64,000 nucleotides of DNA from an uncultured Pseudoxanthomonas sp. Its GTDB lineage: Bacteria; Pseudomonadota; Gammaproteobacteria; Xanthomonadales; Xanthomonadaceae. Positions 17,857 to 27,017 of the stretch are shown here, piece by piece. The DNA lies in contig CAMLGZ010000019.1 of NCBI GenBank assembly GCA_946479745.1, positions 12,231-76,230 of the forward strand. Direction: 5' to 3'. A model generated the notes under the pieces. The model was given only the letters and a program-made list of their open reading frames with translations, did no database searches and was not told the origin of the DNA. The stretch's first letter is position 1; every line of letters begins with the position of its first letter. A program made the position numbers and the translations under genes.

Positions 17857-20547
17857 ATGAACTGGTTGAACGACATGTTGCAGAGCGATCCGGACCCGCA
17901 GGAAACCCGCGAGTGGGTCGATTCCATCAAGGCGGTGATCGACGCCGAAGGCCCGCTGCGGGCGCACCAGCTGCTGGAAGGCATGGTGGAGCTGACCCGG
18001 CGTTCCGGCGCGTTCCTGCCGTTCTCGCCCACCACCGAATACGTCAACACCATTGCGCCCGCCCTGGAAGCCAAATCCCCGGGCGACGCCGCCATCGAAT
18101 GGCGCCTGCGCTCGATCATCCGCTGGAACGCCATGGCCACCGTGGTCCGGGCCAACCGCAAGCCGGGCGATCTGGGCGGCCACATCGCCAGCTTCGCCTC
18201 CAGCGCCACCTTGTATGACGTGGGCTTCAACCACTTCTGGCGCGCCCCGTCGGAAAACCACCCCGGCGATCTGCTGTTCGTGCAGGGCCACTCCTCCCCC
18301 GGCATCTACGCGCGTTCGTTCCTGGAAGGCCGCATCAGCGAAGCGCAGCTGGACAACTTCCGCATGGAAGTCGACGGCCACGGCATCTCTTCCTATCCGC
18401 ATCCCTGGCTGATGCCCGATTACTGGCAGACCCCCACCGTGTCGATGGGCCTGGGTCCGCTGGCGGCGATCTACCAGGCGCAATTCATGAAGTACCTGGA
18501 GCACCGCGGCCTGATCGAGAAGTCCGACCGCAAGGTCTGGTGCTTCATGGGCGACGGCGAGTCGGACGAACCCGAAAGCCTGGGCGCCATTGCGCTGGCC
18601 GGTCGCGAAGGCCTGGACAACCTGGTGTTCGTGGTCAACTGCAACCTGCAGCGCCTGGACGGTCCGGTGCGCGGCAACGGCAAGATCATCCAGGAGCTGG
18701 AAGGCGTGTTCCGCGGCGGCGGCTGGAACGTGATCAAGCTGCTGTGGGGCAGCTACTGGGATCCGCTCCTGGCCCGCGACACCGACGGCGTGCTGAAGAA
18801 GCTGATGATGGAAACCGTCGACGGCGAGTACCAGAACTGCAAGGCGTTCGGCGGCAAGTACACGCGCGAGAATTTCTTCAACAAGTATCCGGAAACCGCG
18901 GCCATGGTGGCCAATCTTTCCGACGACGACATCTGGCGCCTCAACCGCGGCGGCCACGATCCGCACAAGGTCTACGCGGCCTACCATCAGGCGGTCAACA
19001 CCAAGGGCATGCCCACGGTGATCCTGGCCAAGACGGTGAAGGGCTACGGCATGGGCGCGGCGGGCGAGTCGCTCAACCCCACCCACCAGACCAAGAAGCT
19101 GGACGACGAGACCATCAGGATCTTCCGCGACCGGTTCAATATTCCGGTCACCGACGCGCAGCTGGCCGACGGGCAGATTCCGTTCTACCACCCGGGCGAA
19201 GACTCGGTGGAAGTGCAGTACCTCAAGGAGCGTCGCGCTTCGTTGGGCGGTTATCTGCCGCAGCGCCGTCGCAAGGCGGACGAGTCGTTCGAGACGCCCA
19301 AGTTGGAAGTCTTCGACCGTTTGCTGAAGTCGTCCGGCGAGCGCGAAATCTCCACCACCATGGCGTTCGTGCAGACGCTCAACATCGCCCTGCGCGACAA
19401 GCAGCTGGGGCCGCGCATCGTGCCGATTGTTGCGGATGAAGCGCGCACTTTCGGCATGGAAGGCATGTTCCGCCAGATCGGCATCTATGCGCCGTTCGGT
19501 CAGAAGTACAAGCCGGTCGATGCCGACCAGCTGATGTACTACCGCGAGGACCAGAGCGGTCAGGTGCTGCAGCAGGGCATCAGCGAGCCGGGCGCGATTT
19601 CTTCGTGGATGGCCGCCGGCACCAGTTATTCGGTCAGCAACGTGCCCATGCTGCCGTTCTACATCTACTACTCCATGTTCGGTTTCCAGCGCGTGGGCGA
19701 CATCGCCTGGCAGGCGGCGGACATGCGCACGCGCGGCTTCTTGTTGGGCGGTACGGCCGGGCGCACTACGCTCAATGGCGAGGGCTTGCAGCATGAGGAT
19801 GGCTTCAGCCATCTGATCGCCGGTTCCATTCCCAATTGCCGCAGCTACGACCCGACTTTCGGTTTCGAAGTCACGGTGGTCTTGCAGCACGGCATGCAGA
19901 AGATGATGCAGGAGCAGGTGGACGAGTATTACTACCTGACCCTGATGAACGAAAACTACACCCACCCGGACATGCCGGAGGGTGCGGCCGAGGGCATCAT
20001 CAAGGGCATGTATCTGTTGAAGGATGCGGGCAAGCCGAAGAAGGGCGAGCTGCGGGTGCAGTTGCTGGGCAGCGGCACCATCCTGCGCGAGGCGATTGCG
20101 GCGGCGGAATTGCTGGACAAGGATTTCGGCGTCAGCGCGGATATCTGGTCTTGCCCCAGCTTCAATGAGCTGCGTCGGGATGGTTTCGATGTGGAGCGTT
20201 GGAACCGGTTGAATCCGGAAGCCAAGGCGCCGCGCAAGGCGTACGTGACCACGTTGTTGGAAGGCCGCCAGGGCCCGGCCATCGCCGCTACAGATTATGT
20301 GCGCGCTTATGCGGACCAGATTCGCGCGTTCGTGCCGCAGACTTATACGGTGCTGGGCACGGATGGGTTTGGGCGTTCGGATACGCGCGCCAACCTGCGG
20401 CGGTTCTTCGAGGTCGACCGGTACTACATCGCGCATGCGGCCATTGCGGCGCTGGCGGCGGACGGCAAGATGACTGGCAAGGATGTGGCCAGGGCTATCA
20501 AGCAGTACAAGATTGATGTGGAGAAGGTCAATCCGGTTGGGGTGTAA
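17857..20547 (+). CDS. aceE: Pyruvate dehydrogenase E1 component (homodimeric type)
   Basis: A thiamine-diphosphate enzyme of 896 residues, close to the E. coli AceE length, that decarboxylates pyruvate and acetylates the lipoyl arms of E2. GDGESDEPES with the following NCNLQRLDGPVRGN forms the ThDP/Mg site, and HGISSYPHPWLMPDYWQTPT and YYREDQSGQVLQQGISEPGA are family blocks. The start MNWLNDMLQSDPDPQETREW fits a GGGAG ribosome site at the right distance. The E2 and E3 genes are not adjacent, so aceE is apparently a single-gene unit with its own terminator. A long leader precedes it. Confidence 0.96.
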   Translation: MNWLNDMLQSDPDPQETREWVDSIKAVIDAEGPLRAHQLLEGMVELTRRSGAFLPFSPTTEYVNTIAPALEAKSPGDAAIEWRLRSIIRWNAMATVVRANRKPGDLGGHIASFASSATLYDVGFNHFWRAPSENHPGDLLFVQGHSSPGIYARSFLEGRISEAQLDNFRMEVDGHGISSYPHPWLMPDYWQTPTVSMGLGPLAAIYQAQFMKYLEHRGLIEKSDRKVWCFMGDGESDEPESLGAIALAGREGLDNLVFVVNCNLQRLDGPVRGNGKIIQELEGVFRGGGWNVIKLLWGSYWDPLLARDTDGVLKKLMMETVDGEYQNCKAFGGKYTRENFFNKYPETAAMVANLSDDDIWRLNRGGHDPHKVYAAYHQAVNTKGMPTVILAKTVKGYGMGAAGESLNPTHQTKKLDDETIRIFRDRFNIPVTDAQLADGQIPFYHPGEDSVEVQYLKERRASLGGYLPQRRRKADESFETPKLEVFDRLLKSSGEREISTTMAFVQTLNIALRDKQLGPRIVPIVADEARTFGMEGMFRQIGIYAPFGQKYKPVDADQLMYYREDQSGQVLQQGISEPGAISSWMAAGTSYSVSNVPMLPFYIYYSMFGFQRVGDIAWQAADMRTRGFLLGGTAGRTTLNGEGLQHEDGFSHLIAGSIPNCRSYDPTFGFEVTVVLQHGMQKMMQEQVDEYYYLTLMNENYTHPDMPEGAAEGIIKGMYLLKDAGKPKKGELRVQLLGSGTILREAIAAAELLDKDFGVSADIWSCPSFNELRRDGFDVERWNRLNPEAKAPRKAYVTTLLEGRQGPAIAATDYVRAYADQIRAFVPQTYTVLGTDGFGRSDTRANLRRFFEVDRYYIAHAAIAALAADGKMTGKDVARAIKQYKIDVEKVNPVGV

Positions 20548-20584
20548 TGCCGGTAGACATTTCGGACTGTAAATATTTCACACA

Positions 20585-20608
20585 CGAGCGGCTGAATGCC
20601 GCTCGTTT
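20585..20608 (+). terminator. Rho-independent terminator after aceE
   Basis: An 8-bp GC-rich stem CGAGCGGC/GCCGCTCG with a 5-base loop is followed by TTTC and an AT-rich stretch, 37 bases after the aceE stop. It also marks the change to lower-GC island sequence. Confidence 0.8.
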
Positions 20609-20755
20609 CATATATGTGATAAAACTGAGCAAAATCAAATAGTTGCCGTACTTCATATGTGGCATGCTGCTTGGTCATTTTTGCACTGACCTGATGGAAT
20701 CACGCGCCGGTCGCAGTTTGTGCGACAGTTGCTTGGCAGGGTAAGGGGGAAGCCC

Positions 20756-21388
20756 ATGGCAGAAAGTGATTCATCGGCATCGCAACAGGGCTACAAAAGG
20801 ATTTTGCGGAATGTGACCATAGCTATCGGCGGGTTGCTGATATTGGTTGCATGTTCAAAGCCGCTGTACGACATGGTCCGAAAACCACACGACCAGCGGT
20901 GGGAACGGGCTCTGGTAGCGGAGGAAAATAAGCGCGCCGCAGCTGCCAGTGCCGCAGGCGACCGATCTCTGCGAGAAGCGCGCGACTTTGGTAAGGAGCT
21001 CGATGTTTTGACGAGTTTCTACGAAACCGTCATTAGTATCCTTCTGACCGTGTTGGCGATGGTTGCCGGCCTCGCGTTTTGGACCATAAAGGTCGTGACA
21101 AGGGCGCAGGCCGAGGAGACTGCAACCGAAGCCGCTGCACGGATTCTCGGCAATCATGATGGCTTCCGAGAAAGACTTGCTGAGGTCGTTGATAATGCTG
21201 TTGAACTTCGAATGGAAGAAGTGAACGCAAAGCTTGAAGAGTTTTCAGTCCCTCTTGATATGGCTGTGCAAAACCCCGATCAAGCCGTCGGGTCAAAACC
21301 TCAGGCTACGAAGGTAGCTAGCAAAGCTACTAAGAAGGCGACGAAGAAGGTTACGAAGGCCCCATCAAAGAAGAATGAAGGCAAATAG
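20756..21388 (+). CDS. Two-pass membrane protein with Lys-rich tail, unknown function
   Basis: A 210-residue protein with hydrophobic segments at about residues 19-38 and 87-108, a charged segment between, then an amphipathic helix-rich region and a C-terminal run of lysine, alanine and threonine (KATKKATKKVTKAPSKK). The start follows a strong AAGGGGGA ribosome site. I do not recognise the family. It is the first of three tightly spaced genes (gaps of 8 and 3 bases) with an ImmA/IrrE protease and a beta-family protein, so it may be the membrane part of that unit. Base composition is lower in GC than the flanking core genes. Confidence 0.7.
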   Translation: MAESDSSASQQGYKRILRNVTIAIGGLLILVACSKPLYDMVRKPHDQRWERALVAEENKRAAAASAAGDRSLREARDFGKELDVLTSFYETVISILLTVLAMVAGLAFWTIKVVTRAQAEETATEAAARILGNHDGFRERLAEVVDNAVELRMEEVNAKLEEFSVPLDMAVQNPDQAVGSKPQATKVASKATKKATKKVTKAPSKKNEGK

Positions 21389-21396
21389 GTGCAGAC

Positions 21397-21921
21397 ATGG
21401 CCGTTGTGAAGAGAAAGCCTGAGCCAACCCCGGTTGCAGCGCTGATCTCCGATCTGGAGACAACAAGAAAGGTTCTGTTAGGAGCTGGAATTTCAGATAT
21501 TCCGGTAGATGTTCGTCGTGCGGCTGCAGCGCTTGGCGTACGCATTCAATACGAGCCGATGGCCGACGAGATGTCCGGCTACTTAGAGAAGCGTAGTGGT
21601 GAGTGGGTAGCCGGGGTTAATGCACATCACAGCGGCGTTAGACAGCGATTTACCATTGCGCATGAGCTAGCGCACTTCGTTTTGCATCGAAATCTACAAG
21701 AAGAGTTCCGTGACATGATATTTACGCGCCGATCGATGGAGCGTAATCAGATGGAGCGAGAGGCGGATGCATTTGCAGCGCAGCTGCTGATGCCAACAGA
21801 AGCTCTAGTTGCAGATGTGCGTGGAGGAATTACCAACGTTCATATTCTTGCTGAGCGCTACCAAGTCTCCGGCTTGGCGATGAAGTATCGATTACTAAAC
21901 CTCGGCTATAAGGTGAGTTAG
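21397..21921 (+). CDS. ImmA/IrrE-family metallopeptidase
   Basis: A 174-residue zinc peptidase. FTIAHELAHFVLH places the HExxH site at residues 89-93, and MEREADAFAAQLLMP holds the third ligand near Glu122, as in ImmA and IrrE. Proteins of this family cleave repressors of mobile elements or of stress responses. No helix-turn-helix domain is fused to it. It starts 8 bases after the membrane-protein gene and ends 3 bases before the beta-family gene, so the three are one transcript. In this setting it could act as a sensor-protease that releases or activates a partner. Confidence 0.88.
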   Translation: MAVVKRKPEPTPVAALISDLETTRKVLLGAGISDIPVDVRRAAAALGVRIQYEPMADEMSGYLEKRSGEWVAGVNAHHSGVRQRFTIAHELAHFVLHRNLQEEFRDMIFTRRSMERNQMEREADAFAAQLLMPTEALVADVRGGITNVHILAERYQVSGLAMKYRLLNLGYKVS

Positions 21922-21924
21922 GAA

Positions 21925-22989
21925 ATGATATCGCTGGGGGGGCGTGTATATATTCCTGCACTAAGGACCCGTGACTCGGAGCTAAAAGGCTACGAGAATC
22001 TTAGTAATCCGGTAAAAGATGTGCTGCTTCCAATCTTTGAAATAACTAAATCGCGAAGATCAAAATCCAATCCGGACGGCTCAATTGCGCTCACGATGAA
22101 GCGCCTCTTAGAGGCCGTTAGCGACAGACCATTTATTGCTGATGTAACTTCACTTGAGTCGCAAGGAAATGCGGGTACGGCTGCACTGTTAGATCCTGCG
22201 GAAGCATACGGTAACTGGCGTCGATTTGTGCAGACGCTTCCGTCAACTTGCATTCCTGTAGTGCATCTAAGTGACCCCTTCGATCAACAGGAGTTGGCCA
22301 CTCAAATTAACGGGCTTTGGCTTCATTCTCATGCCGTGGCCATTCGAATTCCAACAGATTATCCTTATACGGCTCAAGTTGCCGCAACATTGTTGAGCAA
22401 AGAGCAACGAGGAGGAGGACAGCTACTGGTTTTTGCGGATGACGGATTCGTGCAACAACGCGGAGCAAGCGCATCGGCAACAAGATGCCGTGCGGTGCTT
22501 GACCATTTTAGTGGCAAGGTAGACGTTGTAGCGCCTCTCACAAGTAGCTTTCCCAGTAGTGTCACCATCCCGTCATTCGGGGGCGGCGATGCTTATGGTT
22601 GCTTCGCTCTCGAAGAAGTGAATGTGTCCGAAGAAATTAAGCTTTTTGGATTGGCCGGCGCAGAGGTTATTCACGGGGATTACGCCCTTATACATCCGGA
22701 TGATTTCGACGGCGTCGTAACGAACTGGGTGCCGCGCATAGATATCCCATTAGACAATGAAGGCTACTATCATCGCTATCGTCGTGATGTAGGTGGTTAT
22801 GCTTTGGCAGCCAGGCGAGCGGTAGATAACCCAAAATACGACAAGTTAAATTGCTGGGCTGATAATTGCGTTGGAGAAGCAGCGCATGGTAATCCGCCGG
22901 GTAGGAGTCCCGCATTTTGGATCAGTGCGCGTGTTAATTATCACATCACTCGGCAAGCCAAGAAGCTATCGCCTAATCTTGTTCTGTAA
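21925..22989 (+). CDS. Beta-family (sce7725-like) protein
   Basis: A 354-residue protein beginning VYIPALRTRDSELKGYENLS followed by LLPIFEIT, the start typical of the beta protein family (Pfam Beta_protein). The family has no established biochemical role that I know. The C-terminal part has several Trp, Cys and Arg residues, including WADNCVG and WISARVNYHITRQ. It often occurs next to sce7726 proteins, and here its 3-prime end overlaps that of an sce7726 gene on the other strand by 24 bases. Confidence 0.8.
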   Translation: MISLGGRVYIPALRTRDSELKGYENLSNPVKDVLLPIFEITKSRRSKSNPDGSIALTMKRLLEAVSDRPFIADVTSLESQGNAGTAALLDPAEAYGNWRRFVQTLPSTCIPVVHLSDPFDQQELATQINGLWLHSHAVAIRIPTDYPYTAQVAATLLSKEQRGGGQLLVFADDGFVQQRGASASATRCRAVLDHFSGKVDVVAPLTSSFPSSVTIPSFGGGDAYGCFALEEVNVSEEIKLFGLAGAEVIHGDYALIHPDDFDGVVTNWVPRIDIPLDNEGYYHRYRRDVGGYALAARRAVDNPKYDKLNCWADNCVGEAAHGNPPGRSPAFWISARVNYHITRQAKKLSPNLVL

Positions 22990-23586
22990 CGCCAGCATGT
23001 GTAAGTCGTCTAAATCGATGCGATCGCTCCTCTCGCGTTGAAAGGCGGCGAAGCGTTCGGCGTTTCGATTTGACAAAGCACTTAATGCGAAGCTGCTTAG
23101 TTTATCTCTTGAGATATTATTGGCTGCGAACTCGCGCGCTGCTGTAACGCCCAGCGATCTCACTGCCGACCTGCCAAGAAGCAAGTCGAGATCTTGTCTT
23201 CCAAGCCATGCACTCGCCGCCTGCTTCGAAAGACTTGTTCGCCGAATTGGCTTTCGGAGAAGTTCGATTGAATCCGTCGCAAGCAGAATGATGCCGACCT
23301 CACGCGGCAGCATGCTACGTACTCGATCCAAGTGTCGGGGTGCTGTAGCAATCGTCACATCCAGGAACATTTCTCGATAATCTTCTATCTGCTTAAGAAG
23401 AGAGTAGGTATTGTCGCGAGCGCTCTTGATCTCGATGGCCGAAAGACGTTCTTCTGAGAGGATTGCCAAATCCGCCTTTCGTTTGACGTCGCGAAATGGA
23501 AGTTCTACGCATAGGGATTCTGAATCGCTTAACGATCCGAGAATCCACTGTATCAATCGAATTGCCTCGTCGCGCGCGTAGGTCAT
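22966..23586 (-). CDS. sce7726-family protein, PD-(D/E)xK nuclease-like
   Basis: A 206-residue protein whose N-terminal part reads KADLAILSEERLSAIEIKSARD. Asp39 followed by Glu52-x-Lys54 fits the PD-(D/E)xK nuclease signature, and the following QIEDYREMFLDVTIATAPRH matches the sce7726 family. A C-terminal helical region of unknown role follows. It converges on the beta-family gene with a 24-base overlap of coding ends. Pairing with a beta-family protein and a peptidase suggests a mobile defence or immunity-like cassette; this is inference from context only. Confidence 0.78.
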   Translation of the reverse strand: MTYARDEAIRLIQWILGSLSDSESLCVELPFRDVKRKADLAILSEERLSAIEIKSARDNTYSLLKQIEDYREMFLDVTIATAPRHLDRVRSMLPREVGIILLATDSIELLRKPIRRTSLSKQAASAWLGRQDLDLLLGRSAVRSLGVTAAREFAANNISRDKLSSFALSALSNRNAERFAAFQRERSDRIDLDDLHMLALQNKIRR

Positions 23587-24019
23587 GGGATGTGCTTCAT
23601 TTTCCTCAGTATGGCACTTCGTACGCGCCCAAAGTCGATGAGTTCTGGCTAAGTTTGCTCCACCGACTCAGAGTATCCGACATGGTCTCGTGATAGCTGG
23701 CGTTAGAGTCAACCCAGCTCGCGGTACTGGCACAACCTACACGCTAATGTCAGATTGGATCACATTGTAAGCTTTGCGCAGCTTCGCATGAAGCTGGTCG
23801 TTATTTGCTAGTTCGCCTGAAGCTAAGCGTTACTTGTCACATCAAGCTGACCTAAGATGATTGCTACGTGCAACGACATTGGAATTTTACCCTCACTCTT
23901 GGCAAGATTCTGACTAGAACTACGAGGCCAGTACGGCGTAAGCATGCCCTCAGAACCGATCCAAGCTTGGGAGTCGCGTGTTAGTGCATATCAGAAAAGG
24001 CGTTGGACTCGAGAGTTTT
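23587..24019. other. Intergenic stretch without recognisable gene
   Basis: About 430 bases of AT-richer sequence between the divergent sce7726 gene and the following unknown gene. I see no convincing coding frame, repeat or RNA structure. It must hold promoters for both flanking genes. Confidence 0.4.
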
Positions 24020-24610
24020 ATGAGCGAGCACACAGCAGAATTTACTGTTGTCAGAGCTTTGAGCGCACAACTGGAAAGTGCGGGGCTACTCGCTATTCCA
24101 CTCTACTACTGGGCCTCCCGCGAAGGCAGTCGATTGTCTCGGCACGTCAATGCGTCTGTACGAGGGCGCCTGCTGGCAGTATTTCCACGGCGGCCCAAGA
24201 TAGACATTAAAAATGGACACACTACCCATTGGAAGATCAATCATGAACTCTACAGCTACTCAAAATCGGCAAACGCTAAAGGAATTGTCGCAATTGCTGC
24301 CTTGCCCCTCGCGTCGTCACTTCTCGAACTGCAGACTGCGCTGGTTTACTGGGTACCACTGGCTGGTGAACCTGAAGATCGCGTTCTAAGTAAGACCTCA
24401 GGTATCGAGGGGCTGAACAGCAACGTCGGCGTAGTTGAAGATCTCGATCAGCTGGGTATTTTGAAGATAGTTGAGCTTGGCTGTAGCGTTATGCCCTGGG
24501 CAGAAATGCTAGCGGCCATGTCGGAACTCAGATTGGAACTGAACAACGGCCGGTACTTTTTTATGGGTGGGGCAGGCTATAGACCCGTGTACTACCTGCT
24601 TCCGGAATAG
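24020..24610 (+). CDS. Hypothetical protein (unrecognised)
   Basis: A 196-residue protein that I cannot assign. The start at MSEHTAEFTVVRALSAQLES was preferred over one 14 codons upstream because the sequence from there looks well structured. It has a hydrophobic stretch around residues 85-110 (IVAIAALPLASSLLELQTAL) and a C-terminal GGAGYRPVYYLLPE. It stands alone between island genes on the opposite strand. It may be a cargo gene of the island or an immunity-type protein. Confidence 0.5.
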   Translation: MSEHTAEFTVVRALSAQLESAGLLAIPLYYWASREGSRLSRHVNASVRGRLLAVFPRRPKIDIKNGHTTHWKINHELYSYSKSANAKGIVAIAALPLASSLLELQTALVYWVPLAGEPEDRVLSKTSGIEGLNSNVGVVEDLDQLGILKIVELGCSVMPWAEMLAAMSELRLELNNGRYFFMGGAGYRPVYYLLPE

Positions 24611-24791
24611 CGACTGCCAGCCTCATCACAGAACCTCTAGGACCCCTGCCTACCGCAGCATTTGATTCAACTGATTCCGCACATACCGGCAGTCTTCAGC
24701 GCTAACCGCCCCATCTTCAATCAGAAAAAGGGGTAAGAGTACATATCTGTTTAAATTGGACATTTGCTTTGGCCATTTTTTCGTTACAGCG

Positions 24792-25391
24792 CTAAAGGTG
24801 AGGCCAAATATTGGCAATGTAAGCAAGCTCAGCATCAATCATCGGCTTGAATTTCTTGTCGGAAGTGGAGAACTCAAAAAGCTTGCCATTCTTTACGTCC
24901 AGAACTGCCATGGCTGCCGGCATTTTCGTTTTGTCACGCAAGGTAGATTCCATGAGCGCGGTAATCAGATCTGCACGTGTTTTTGTCAATGCATCTGATT
25001 TCATATAGAGCTTTACGATGTAGGATTGCTCGCTAATATGAAGCCCAAGCTCGGGATTGATAGAGACTTCTATTCCTGAGTTTGAGTAGACAGTTGAAGG
25101 TGGTGCGAACCAAGTAATTGACTTTCGCCCCCACCATTTTGTGTATCCGGAAATCATTGCAGCATAGTGAGTTGTACGTTTTGGATCAGATGTTTTGGTG
25201 CTTATCGCCTTTAGCGCCGCCTTGTCGTCCCCTTTTTTATGTAACTCAATGACGCCATTGCGAAATATCTTGTAGAAATCAGCTGCTGGTTCATAGGCCG
25301 GGCGATTCTTTATTTGAGCTACTTTCGTCGCTTTCGGTGAGCCGAGTTTTGCCACTACATCGATCAGGTCGGTGAGAGTTATTCTTGGCAC
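24792..25391 (-). CDS. Hypothetical protein (unrecognised)
   Basis: A 199-residue basic protein with a regular N-terminus (MPRITLTDLIDVVAKLGSPK) and a helical first third, then a beta-rich part (GIEVSINPELGLHISEQSYI, KLYMKSDALTKTRADLIT). No signal peptide or membrane segment is present. Its coding quality is good and its start is followed by a clean frame. The mix of a small lysine-rich domain and a later beta-domain is all that can be said of function. A possible 37-codon frame overlaps its 3-prime end but was not called. Confidence 0.6.
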   Translation of the reverse strand: MPRITLTDLIDVVAKLGSPKATKVAQIKNRPAYEPAADFYKIFRNGVIELHKKGDDKAALKAISTKTSDPKRTTHYAAMISGYTKWWGRKSITWFAPPSTVYSNSGIEVSINPELGLHISEQSYIVKLYMKSDALTKTRADLITALMESTLRDKTKMPAAMAVLDVKNGKLFEFSTSDKKFKPMIDAELAYIANIWPHL

Positions 25392-25525
25392 GTCTAGTCC
25401 TTTATGTAGGTTATAGCGGACAAGCTATTCCGTTCGGCCGTGTGCTCGCGATGGCACAACCTGTGGATAAGTATGGTTTATCGTAAAGATCCTGCTTTTC
25501 AGGATTCTTGGGATGCTCGTTATGG

Positions 25526-25605
25526 CCGTAGGCTGGGTTAGCTCCACCAACCCGGCGCCTTTGGCGTGAGACAACGGGAGGCAGGGTTAATAGAACCAGC
25601 GCAGC
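25526..25605. repeat. REP of the GTAGGCTGGGTTAGC family, diverged copy
   Basis: GCCGTAGGCTGGGTTAGCTC followed by CAACCCGGCGCC and a degraded second arm. It is a worn copy of the elements at 31.3, 34.7, 36.6, 37.3, 47.8 and 58.9 kb. Confidence 0.75.
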
Positions 25606-25615
25606 CACGGTCCTG

Positions 25616-25801
25616 TCACATGGACGCGGCGCTTAGCCGGACAGCCTCTAAGGTCCTAATGGCAAGCACGAGAGCCAGAAGCGCGACAGCAACACTTCCG
25701 ATAGCAAGCAATGGATGCTCGAATATTTGAAACTTCCAATCTATTTTCTTGACCCCACCCACAAATTGGTGCCCAAAATATTTGTCGGCGATGCCCCGCA
25801 A
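25616..25801 (-). CDS. Possible small membrane protein
   Basis: A 61-codon frame starting with ATG. It encodes a hydrophobic segment (ASVAVALLALVLAI-like, around residues 33-48) after a polar start with KIDWKFQIFEHP. It lies 27 bases downstream of the MazG-like gene on the same strand and could be co-transcribed. No family is recognised and the codon evidence is weak, so this call is tentative. Confidence 0.3.
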   Translation of the reverse strand: MRGIADKYFGHQFVGGVKKIDWKFQIFEHPLLAIGSVAVALLALVLAIRTLEAVRLSAASM

Positions 25802-25828
25802 CTTCCTTAGAATTATCTTATTTTCTTA

Positions 25829-26146
25829 TCAGCTCCAAGAACGAGTTCTATTTATGGACTCCTTTCTCGCATATTGCTCACTTAGATCGATATTGAATCT
25901 GTTCGCTATCGCAAGAATATAGTTGAGAACGTCGGACAGCTCTTCGCCCACGTCGCGAACCTCAGATGCGGGATCTGTCTTCAGCGCAGACGCGCGACGC
26001 ACCGCCTTAAATAGCTCGCCAACCTCCTCCCCTAACAGCAAGCATTTCTGCAGCGCACTTTCTTCGTCGAATCCGCGTTCTTTTTCAACTTCTTGCACAT
26101 ACCTCTGCAGTTCTCCGAGCGAGTAAACCTCAGGTAGCTGTGCCAT
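25829..26146 (-). CDS. MazG-like nucleotide pyrophosphohydrolase
   Basis: A 105-residue all-helical MazG-type NTP pyrophosphohydrolase. The metal-binding pattern is present: EEVGELFKAVRR supplies the first acidic pair, and EELSDVLNYILAIANRF supplies the E-x-x-D second site. The start at MAQLPEVYSL was chosen over an upstream ATG because the family begins there. Such enzymes turn (d)NTPs into (d)NMPs. The gene is divergent, ~330 bases from a kinase and synthetase operon. In Z-genome phages a MazG-like enzyme (MazZ) feeds dGMP to PurZ, so the neighbourhood may matter. Confidence 0.85.
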   Translation of the reverse strand: MAQLPEVYSLGELQRYVQEVEKERGFDEESALQKCLLLGEEVGELFKAVRRASALKTDPASEVRDVGEELSDVLNYILAIANRFNIDLSEQYARKESINRTRSWS

Positions 26147-26476
26147 AGACGCTCCAGAAAAGTGAAATCGCAGTTGTTCGGCAGAGAACGCTGTGCCGCA
26201 GGGGGCGTCGAACTGCGATCCACTATACGCCAACTGTTCGCTACCAATCGCGAGCCATTTCGCTGCGAAAGCCGGTTGCCAGGCCGCGAGAAATGTTCAA
26301 CCAGAAAAGTTAAGCGTCAGCACCAAGGCCCGTTGGTGTGAAATATTTACTATTGGCCAGGACTAGAACGGCTGGATTCAACATTGCACATACACACCCA
26401 TTGGGTGCAGTATCGGCTTGGGGATAAACAGTTTGGCTAGTCTTTAAGGCCGTTACTCTGACGCAGGGGCGCGCGG
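26147..26476. promoter_or_regulatory. Divergent intergenic region of the nucleotide-enzyme cluster
   Basis: About 330 bases between the MazG-like gene and the P-loop gene, with no coding frame of note. It must contain promoters for both directions. I could not pick out a convincing operator. Confidence 0.4.
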
Positions 26477-27016
26477 ATGGGGAATCTACGCATCGTGTTA
26501 CTTAGTGGGCCATTCAAGGTCGGTAAGACCACTCTTACTAAAGAATTGATCGAGCATTTTGGCTTTCGGAAGATTAGTTCAAGTGGCTATTTACGCCAGC
26601 TCGTACCAGGCATTGAACATATGGGTGAGGCCGCCTCACGTCTTCCGCTGCAGGAAAAGGGCGACCAACTTGATGCCGATACTGACTACGGCTGGGTCGT
26701 TGATCCAGTAACCGTCAACGCGATCGCAGATTTCCCTGAGAACAAAAACTGGCTATTTGATGCCGTCAGAAAACCTCGGCAAGTTGAACACTTCCGTGCC
26801 CGCTTTCCTGATGCAGTAACTCACATCCACTTGACAGCCCCGGAGGTCACGCTGAAAGCGCGTAGCCAACTTTCGGATGTTGAATACAGTCGAGACATCA
26901 GCCACCCAAATGAGATTGCGGCGCGCTCAATGGGTCAATTCGCTAATTTGGTGGTGGACACCACTTTGTACACGCCGCAGCAAATTGCGCGACTGATCGC
27001 GTCGGGGGAGGAGTGA
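26477..27016 (+). CDS. P-loop NTPase, deoxynucleotide-kinase-like
   Basis: A 179-residue protein with a Walker A motif GPFKVGKTT at residues 11-19 and a kinase-like layout ending in a helix (TPQQIARLIASGEE). The central segment NWLFDAVRKPRQVEHFRARF recalls the substrate-recognition region of (d)NMP kinases. It is paralogous to the N-terminal ~185 residues of the next protein: the segments VTHIHLTAPEVTLKARS and VHVHLYATRETLLKRYS align. One base separates the two genes, so they are co-translated. A nucleoside-monophosphate kinase role is inferred; the substrate is unknown. Confidence 0.75.
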   Translation: MGNLRIVLLSGPFKVGKTTLTKELIEHFGFRKISSSGYLRQLVPGIEHMGEAASRLPLQEKGDQLDADTDYGWVVDPVTVNAIADFPENKNWLFDAVRKPRQVEHFRARFPDAVTHIHLTAPEVTLKARSQLSDVEYSRDISHPNEIAARSMGQFANLVVDTTLYTPQQIARLIASGEE

Positions 27017-27017
27017 C

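Noticed and set aside
17806..20436. An 876-codon frame antisense to aceE
   Set aside because: A GC-driven antisense shadow of aceE without protein-like features.
24650..24763. A 37-codon frame at the end of the unknown gene at 24792
   Set aside because: It has no ribosome site or family match, and its longer form overlaps the neighbouring coding sequence. It may be chance.
25411..25608. A 65-codon frame next to a REP
   Set aside because: It translates REP sequence and lacks a good start.
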